A stretch of 6,449 nucleotides of DNA, from the NCBI GenBank assembly GCA_937916075.1, contig CALGHW010000286.1, forward strand, positions 1 to 6,449, read 5' to 3'. The translations under genes were made by a program, and so were the position numbers. Shown piece after piece: positions 1 through 4,166 of this stretch. The notes under the pieces are model-generated. The model was not told the DNA's origin, searched no databases, and saw only the letters and a list, made by a program, of their open reading frames with translations. The DNA comes from an uncultured Prevotella sp. Lineage in GTDB: Bacteria; Bacteroidota; Bacteroidia; Bacteroidales; Bacteroidaceae. The stretch's first letter is position 1; every line of letters begins with the position of its first letter.

Positions 1-1006
1 CCGCCATATCGCGGTTATCGGTCCGTCGAAGGCAGGCGCTGTGCTCGAAGGTTCCAAGGACTTTGCCAAGGGATTCATGCAGCGCCACAACATCCCGACG
101 GCGGCCTACCATACTTTTGACGGCACGACCCTCAACGAGGGACTGGCTTTCCTGGAGACCCTCAAGGCCCCCTATGTGCTGAAAGCCGACGGACTCTGTG
201 CCGGCAAGGGCGTGCTGATTCTGCCCACGCTCGACGAGGCCAAGAAGGAGCTGAAGGAGATGCTGGGCGGCATGTTCGGCAACGCCTCGGCCCGTGTGGT
301 CATCGAGGAGTTCATGAGCGGCATCGAGTGCTCCGTGTTTGTGCTGACCGACGGCCGTCACTACAAGATATTGCCCGAGGCCAAGGACTACAAGCGTATC
401 GGCGAGCACGATACAGGCCTGAACACCGGCGGCATGGGCAGTGTGACCCCCGTACCGTTTGCCACCAAGGAGTGGATGCAGAAGGTGGAAGACCGCATCA
501 TCCGGCCCACGGTAGACGGGTTGGCCGCCGAGCACATTGACTACAAGGGCTTCATCTTCTTCGGACTCATCAATGTAGACGGCGAGCCGAAGGTGATAGA
601 ATACAACTGCCGTATGGGCGACCCCGAGACCGAGAGCGTGATGCTCCGCCTGAAGAGCGACATCGTGGACCTCTTTGAGGGAGTGGCCCAGGGCGACCTT
701 GACCAGCGCTCCGTGGAGTTTGACTCCCGTTCGGCCGTCTGCGTGATGCTGGTGAGCGGAGGCTATCCCCAGGCTTACCAGAAAGGCTTTGCCATTACCG
801 GCACCGACCAGGTGGAAGGCAGCATCGTGTTCCACTCCGGGACAGCCATGAAGGACGGCCAGCTCGTGACCAACGGCGGGCGCGTCATCGCGGTCAGCTC
901 GTATGGCGCTGACAAGGCCGAGGCCCTCCGCAAGAGTTTTGAGGAAGCCGGAAAAATCCATTTTGAGGGAAAATACTTCAGAAGAGATATCGGCCAGGAC
1001 CTTTAA
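1..1006 (+). CDS. purD: Phosphoribosylamine--glycine ligase (GAR synthetase), 5' partial
   Basis: PurD joins glycine to 5-phosphoribosylamine using ATP, giving glycinamide ribonucleotide, the second step of de novo purine synthesis in the cytoplasm. The reading frame is open from base 2 to the TAA at 1004-1006, giving 334 visible residues. The family is usually about 420-430 residues, so roughly 90 N-terminal residues lie upstream of the window. The GTG at 41 is not the true start, because the codons before it encode the conserved IAVIGPSKAGAVLEGSK stretch. ATP-grasp features follow (visible residue numbers): KADGLCAGKGV at 61-71, EEFMSGIECSVF at 102-113, the glycine-rich GEHDTGLNTGGMGSVTP at 134-150, and VIEYNCRMGDPETE at 198-211, whose E200 and N202 are expected metal ligands. 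The C-terminal domain (VCVMLVSGGYP) is intact. Nothing suggests decay. The function is assigned from these motifs with high confidence. Confidence 0.97.
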   Translation, partial: RHIAVIGPSKAGAVLEGSKDFAKGFMQRHNIPTAAYHTFDGTTLNEGLAFLETLKAPYVLKADGLCAGKGVLILPTLDEAKKELKEMLGGMFGNASARVVIEEFMSGIECSVFVLTDGRHYKILPEAKDYKRIGEHDTGLNTGGMGSVTPVPFATKEWMQKVEDRIIRPTVDGLAAEHIDYKGFIFFGLINVDGEPKVIEYNCRMGDPETESVMLRLKSDIVDLFEGVAQGDLDQRSVEFDSRSAVCVMLVSGGYPQAYQKGFAITGTDQVEGSIVFHSGTAMKDGQLVTNGGRVIAVSSYGADKAEALRKSFEEAGKIHFEGKYFRRDIGQDL

Positions 1007-1028
1007 CCGTGTGTTTTTATAAAATCTT

Positions 1029-1106
1029 GTGTCGGGCGCTTGCCGCCAGGCATTGGTCCGCAGGCCGTGCCCCCGGAGCCAATGGCTGGCTTCAAACGCC
1101 TGACAC
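1029..1106. repeat. Long imperfect inverted repeat (28-position stem) between purD and the next gene
   Basis: The arms 1029-1056 and 1079-1106 pair in one unbroken register (paired positions sum to 2135). By hand 24 of 28 positions pair: GTGTCGGGCG (1029-1038) with CGCCTGACAC (1097-1106), including one G-T wobble; 1040-1042 with 1093-1095; and GCCAGGCATTGG (1045-1056) with CCAATGGCTGGC (1079-1090), with one G-G mismatch. Past a one-base bulge at 1078, TCCG (1057-1060) pairs with CGGA (1074-1077), and a small GGC/GCC stem caps the structure. No T-run follows, so it is not a classical intrinsic terminator. It could be an mRNA 3'-end stabiliser for purD, an attenuator, a small RNA precursor, or a copy of a dispersed palindromic repeat. 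The pairing is seen in the sequence; the role is unknown. Confidence 0.75.
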
Positions 1107-1118
1107 TTCATGTAGAAT

Positions 1119-2060
1119 ATGATAAAGCGTTTCCAGAATAAAGTTGCGGAGAGCAGGCTGGCCCTTCCTTTGACCGGCCTGTATGCCTTGCTGGTATGGC
1201 TGGCGGCGGGCCTGTTGCATGGCGAGATGTGGGTACCGTTTGTCTGTTTTGTCGTGTCGGCCTACCTGATGGTCGAGCTGAACAACAGCAATGCCCTTAT
1301 CCGCATCTACAGCCGTATGGTGTCATGCTCGTTTCTGACCCTGTCCTGTATGGCTTGCTTCATGTTCAGTTCCGAGGCCGGGGCCATTGTGGAGCTGTGC
1401 TTCATAGCGGCTTACACCACCTTGCTGCGCAGTTATCAGGACCGGAAGGCCACCGGGTGGGTCTTCTATACCTTTGTCAGTCTCGGTCTGGGCAGCATGG
1501 TCAATGTCCATCTCCTCTATTTTGTGCCTGTGGTATGGGTGCTGATGCTCACGTTCCTCCGGTCCATGAGTCTGCGCACCTTCCTGGCCTCCCTGATGGG
1601 CTTGCTGGTGCCTTATTGGTTTGCGGCGGTCTTCTTTATTTATGAAGGCAGCTTCGATGTCCCCGAACAGCACTTCCGGCAGCTTGTCACTTACGGGGGG
1701 CTTTGCGACTTCAGCGTGCTCCAGCCCCACCAGCTCTTCATCCTTGCGTTTGTGGTGGCGATGGCCGTCACGGGCATCGTCCATTATCTCCGTACCAGCT
1801 ACAACGACAAGATACGCATCCGGATGTATTACGACAGTTTTATCACGGTAGATACCGTGGCCGCTCTCTATCTTGTGCTGCAGCCCCAACAGTATGACCT
1901 GCTATTGCGCGTCATGATAGTCAACACCAGTATGCTCATGGCCCATTTCGTGGCTTTGACCCACACCCGTATCACCAATATCGCCTGTCATGTGATTGTC
2001 GTGGCGATGCTCTTGCTTACCGCTTACAGCCTATGGATGCCATCATTCATCTGCTGGTAA
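1119..2060 (+). CDS. Uncharacterised polytopic inner-membrane protein, 313 residues
   Basis: I do not recognise a named function. The protein is strongly hydrophobic with roughly nine likely membrane segments, near residues 15-33, 38-53, 68-83, 87-103, 114-128, 131-147, 155-174, 206-224 and 286-306, with others possible around 265-280. A basic N-terminus (MIKRFQNK) precedes the first segment. Between segments 2 and 3 is a charged NNSNALIRIYSRMVS stretch (55-69), and a PYWF motif sits at 165-168. This layout recalls Bacteroidetes membrane proteins of the DUF6427 type, a resemblance from memory and not a search result. The start is ATG 1119; an in-frame TAG at 1113-1115 rules out an earlier one. 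There is no Shine-Dalgarno site, which is usual in this phylum. Its 3' end overlaps the YqaA-like gene by 28 bases, so the two are likely co-translated. The long palindrome ends 12 bases before the start. Confidence 0.85.
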   Translation: MIKRFQNKVAESRLALPLTGLYALLVWLAAGLLHGEMWVPFVCFVVSAYLMVELNNSNALIRIYSRMVSCSFLTLSCMACFMFSSEAGAIVELCFIAAYTTLLRSYQDRKATGWVFYTFVSLGLGSMVNVHLLYFVPVVWVLMLTFLRSMSLRTFLASLMGLLVPYWFAAVFFIYEGSFDVPEQHFRQLVTYGGLCDFSVLQPHQLFILAFVVAMAVTGIVHYLRTSYNDKIRIRMYYDSFITVDTVAALYLVLQPQQYDLLLRVMIVNTSMLMAHFVALTHTRITNIACHVIVVAMLLLTAYSLWMPSFICW

Positions 2061-2485
2061 GCTATGGCGACTGGGGACTGCTTGTGGCGGCCTTTCTGGC
2101 CGGCAGCATCATCCCCTTCCCGAGCGAGGCCGTGCTGTTGGCCTTCCTGGCCTTGGGGCTCGACCCCGTGTGGCTCGTCGTCTTTGCCACGATAGGCAAC
2201 ACGTTGGGCGGATTGGCCAATTACGGCATCGGACGGTTGGGTAAGCCCGAGTGGATAGAGCGCTGGCTGCATGTCAAGCCCCACCAGCTTGAGCGGGCCC
2301 GCCGCGTGATGGGCGGCTGGGGAGCCTGGGCCGGCCTGTTGGCCGTGCTTCCATTTGTGGGAGGTCCGGTCACCGTCGTCCTGGGACTGATGCGGGCCAA
2401 CTTGCTGATCAGCACCGTCAGCATGACTTTCAGCAAGTGTCTGCGCTACGTGATACTGGTCTATGGGGCCAGCCACTTCTTTTGA
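2033..2485 (+). CDS. YqaA/DedA-type small membrane protein (SNARE-associated / VTT domain), 150 residues
   Basis: This is a short member of the DedA superfamily, closest in size and motifs to YqaA (COG1238; E. coli YqaA is of similar length). DedA-superfamily proteins act in the inner membrane and several are implicated in lipid-carrier flipping or envelope homeostasis; the role of the YqaA branch is not settled. Visible features are GLLVAAFLAGSIIPFPSEA at residues 15-33 (re-entrant helix region), the conserved NTLGGLANYGIGRLGKPEW at 56-74, a charged amphipathic stretch at 75-94, and LPFVGGPVTVVLGLMR at 106-121, matching the proline/glycine motif of the family. A final hydrophobic segment spans about 124-145. 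The start at 2033 lies inside the upstream gene, but no later start keeps the N-terminal YGDWGLLVAAF segment, so the 28-base overlap looks real. Translational coupling to the preceding membrane protein is inferred. Confidence 0.85.
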   Translation: MDAIIHLLVSYGDWGLLVAAFLAGSIIPFPSEAVLLAFLALGLDPVWLVVFATIGNTLGGLANYGIGRLGKPEWIERWLHVKPHQLERARRVMGGWGAWAGLLAVLPFVGGPVTVVLGLMRANLLISTVSMTFSKCLRYVILVYGASHFF

Positions 2486-2486
2486 G

Positions 2487-2498
2487 GGGGATATCCCC
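2487..2498. promoter_or_regulatory. Perfect 12-base palindrome GGGGATATCCCC
   Basis: The palindrome starts two bases after the YqaA-like stop codon and lies about 60-95 bases before the candidate starts of the metal-binding protein gene. As DNA it could be a dimeric repressor site; as RNA it gives only a 4-bp stem with an ATAT loop and no T-run, so a terminator is unlikely. It does not resemble a classical AT-rich Zur or Fur box. Function is unknown. Confidence 0.3.
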
Positions 2499-2500
2499 GT

Positions 2501-2506
2501 AGGAGG
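2501..2506 (+). promoter_or_regulatory. Shine-Dalgarno-like AGGAGG before mini-ORFs
   Basis: A perfect AGGAGG lies six bases before an ATG at 2513 that reads only M-R-stop (TGA 2519-2521). That TGA overlaps a second ATG at 2518, which opens a 13-codon ORF (MKVASKFKMMKVL) ending at TGA 2557-2559, overlapping the GTG at 2556 as GTGA. Strong Shine-Dalgarno sites are uncommon in Bacteroidetes, so this stands out. It could drive a leader peptide or be chance in a purine-rich gap. Confidence 0.3.
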
Positions 2507-2555
2507 ATAAATATGAGATGAAGGTTGCAAGCAAATTTAAAATGATGAAAGTATT

Positions 2556-3425
2556 GTGAGTAAAAATATAGTGAATAAAAGAATGAGACGACTGCAGACG
2601 CTCTTGCTCGTCATGGCCGTATTGCTGTTGTGCGGCGCCTGCCGCCAGCCTGTCGACGACCGGCCCACCATCACGGTGACGATAGAGCCTCTGCGCTACT
2701 TCGCCGAGCAGATAGCCGGCGACAGGTTTCATGTAGTGACACTCGTGCCGGGCGGCAGCAGTCCGGAGACCTATGAGCCTACCGCCCAGCAACTGGTGGA
2801 CCTGGCCCATAGCGAACTGTATATCCAGGTGGGCAACCTGGGCTTTGAACGTATCTGGAGCAAGCGGTTTCAGGCCAACGCCCAGCACCTGATCATGGTA
2901 GACGCCTCGGAGGGCATCTCGCCTCTTGACTGTGCCGACCACACTTGTGGCGACCCCCATACCTGGACGTCGCCCGCCAACGCCTTGCTGATAGCCCGCA
3001 ACATATACCGGGCCATGGCCCTGATAGACTGTAAGGACTCCACCTATTTCCGGGCCAACCTGGATGCGCTTTGTTCCAAAATCATGAAGGTAGACCTTCA
3101 GATAGACAGCATGATGGAGGGAGTACGCCATCGCTCGTTTCTCATCTATCATCCGGCTCTGACCTATTTCGCCCATGACTACAAGCTTCGGCAACTGGCC
3201 ATGGAGAGTGAGGGTAGGGAGCCGTCGGCCGCCACCCTTCAGCAGCTTATCGCCGAGGCCCGGACCGACAGCGTGCGGCTGATGTTTGTACAGAAAGAGT
3301 TTGCCAACCGCAACATCGAGACCGTATGTCGGGCCACGGGTGCCCGGCAGGTGGAAATCAATCCGCTCAGCTATGACTGGACTGCCGAGATGTTGAAAAT
3401 AGCCCGCGCCCTATGTCGTCCATAA
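2556..3425 (+). CDS. znuA: Zinc/manganese-type ABC transporter substrate-binding lipoprotein (ZnuA/TroA family)
   Basis: This is a cluster A-I metal-binding protein that delivers a divalent metal, probably zinc, to an ABC importer. Residues are numbered from GTG 2556. Starts at GTG 2571 or ATG 2583 are also possible; the ATG gives the cleanest signal peptide (MRRLQTLLLVMAVLLL), so it may be the true start. The likely lipidated cysteine is C29 in LLLCGAC, although C26 at position -3 makes the lipobox atypical. The mature protein has TVTIEPLRYFAEQIAG (40-55), PGGSSPETYEPTAQQLV (65-81), GDPHTW (132-137), and YHPALTYFAHDYKL (198-211). Expected ligands H135 and H199 are present. The usual first histidine is replaced by glutamate E71. 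There is no long histidine-rich loop; instead a short CADHTC stretch precedes H135. The gene overlaps the ATPase by 13 bases. Family is secure; the zinc preference is inferred. Confidence 0.9.
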   Translation: MSKNIVNKRMRRLQTLLLVMAVLLLCGACRQPVDDRPTITVTIEPLRYFAEQIAGDRFHVVTLVPGGSSPETYEPTAQQLVDLAHSELYIQVGNLGFERIWSKRFQANAQHLIMVDASEGISPLDCADHTCGDPHTWTSPANALLIARNIYRAMALIDCKDSTYFRANLDALCSKIMKVDLQIDSMMEGVRHRSFLIYHPALTYFAHDYKLRQLAMESEGREPSAATLQQLIAEARTDSVRLMFVQKEFANRNIETVCRATGARQVEINPLSYDWTAEMLKIARALCRP

Positions 3426-4069
3426 TCACACTCGACCATGTGACGGCCGGCTATGACGGTCGGCCTCAGCTCAAGGATGTGTGCCTTCAGGTGGCTCCCC
3501 TCGACTTTGTGGGAGTCACAGGTCCCAACGGTGGCGGCAAGACCACGCTGGTGAGGGTGGTGCTCGGCTTGTTGAGGCCCATGAGTGGCCACATACATTA
3601 CTATAATAGAGACGGACAGGCTGTCGACCGGCTTCGGATGGGCTATCTGCCACAGTATAGCTCGATAGACCGGGCGTTTCCCATATCAGTGCGTGATACC
3701 GTGCTGACGGGGTTTGACGGAGCCAAGCCTGTGTGGCGGGGGTATTCGGCGGCCCAGAAAGAGCAGGTGGAGGCAGTCTTGGCCCAGATGGAGTTGACCC
3801 CTTTAGCCTCCCGGCCAGTCAAGGCGCTGAGCGGCGGCGAGTTGCAGCGCGTGCTGATGGCCCGTGCCATTGTGGCCAAGCCGGAAGTGCTGGTGCTCGA
3901 CGAGCCCAACACCTATATCGACAGCCGCTCCGAACAGCTGATGTATGACCTCTTGCCGCAAATCAACACCCGGTGTACCGTCATCATGGTAAGCCACGAA
4001 ACGGAGCGGGTGAAGCAACTGGCCAAAACCCTGGTCAGTGTTCATGAGACTGTCAGCGTGTCACGTTAA
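3413..4069 (+). CDS. znuC: Metal (zinc-type) ABC transporter ATP-binding protein
   Basis: This is the cytoplasmic ATPase that powers the metal importer whose binding protein is encoded just upstream. All nucleotide-binding motifs are seen: Walker A GPNGGGKTT (37-45), Q-loop YLPQ (Q81), ABC signature LSGGELQRV (139-147), Walker B VLVLDEP (159-165) and the H-loop histidine H195 in VSHETERV. The GGGKTT form of Walker A and the NTYID D-loop fit the manganese/zinc ABC family (ZnuC/MntB-like). At 218 residues it is a little shorter than E. coli ZnuC and lacks a long C-terminal extension. ATG 3413 lies inside the upstream gene and overlaps its last 13 bases, so co-translation is expected. A permease gene would normally follow or precede, but none is here: the next gene is an unrelated glycosyltransferase. 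Zinc specificity comes from context and family resemblance. Confidence 0.92.
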   Translation: MSSIITLDHVTAGYDGRPQLKDVCLQVAPLDFVGVTGPNGGGKTTLVRVVLGLLRPMSGHIHYYNRDGQAVDRLRMGYLPQYSSIDRAFPISVRDTVLTGFDGAKPVWRGYSAAQKEQVEAVLAQMELTPLASRPVKALSGGELQRVLMARAIVAKPEVLVLDEPNTYIDSRSEQLMYDLLPQINTRCTVIMVSHETERVKQLAKTLVSVHETVSVSR

Positions 4070-4095
4070 AAAAGCCAAAAAGACCACTATCTCAA

Positions 4096-4117
4096 CATAT
4101 TTGCACTAACTTTGCAC
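4096..4117 (+). promoter_or_regulatory. Bacteroidetes-type promoter (-7 element TAACTTTG) with a tandem near-copy
   Basis: TAACTTTG at 4107-4114 matches the Bacteroidetes -7 consensus TAnnTTTG. Immediately upstream, CATATTTG (4096-4103) differs from the same consensus only in its first base, and each is followed by CAC, giving two adjacent 11-base units (4096-4106, 4107-4117). No clear TTTG -33 element lies at the expected distance upstream of either. Transcription would start roughly around 4118-4122, leaving an AT-rich leader of about 45 bases before ATG 4167. It would serve the GT117 gene. Confidence 0.55.
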
Positions 4118-4166
4118 GATTAATACCGAGGACAATATAAAAATAAACACTTATAACTCACAAAGA

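Noticed and set aside
41..43. GTG 41 as the start of purD
   Set aside because: The same frame continues upstream to base 2 and encodes conserved PurD residues (IAVIGPSKAGA), so this is an internal valine codon.
1015..1024. TTTTATAAAA palindrome after purD as a terminator or promoter
   Set aside because: The T-run is not preceded by a stable hairpin, and no TAnnTTTG element is present, so neither role can be supported.
1082..1141. 19-codon + strand ORF (MAGFKRLTLHV...) overlapping the start of the membrane protein gene
   Set aside because: It begins inside the hairpin arm and has no independent support; short ORFs like this are expected by chance.
1323..1889. Minus-strand ORF (188 codons) opposite the uncharacterised membrane protein
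   Set aside because: The + strand product has coherent membrane segments, whereas the minus-strand product is a low-complexity charged sequence typical of a shadow.
2430..3194. Minus-strand ORF (254 codons) opposite the metal-binding protein
   Set aside because: No recognisable domain, no promoter-like element, and it fully overlaps a confidently identified gene.
4070..4095. Possible intrinsic terminator after the ATPase gene
   Set aside because: The only complementary arms nearby, CGTG and CACG, would leave a one-base loop, and the A-run is on the wrong strand for a + strand terminator.
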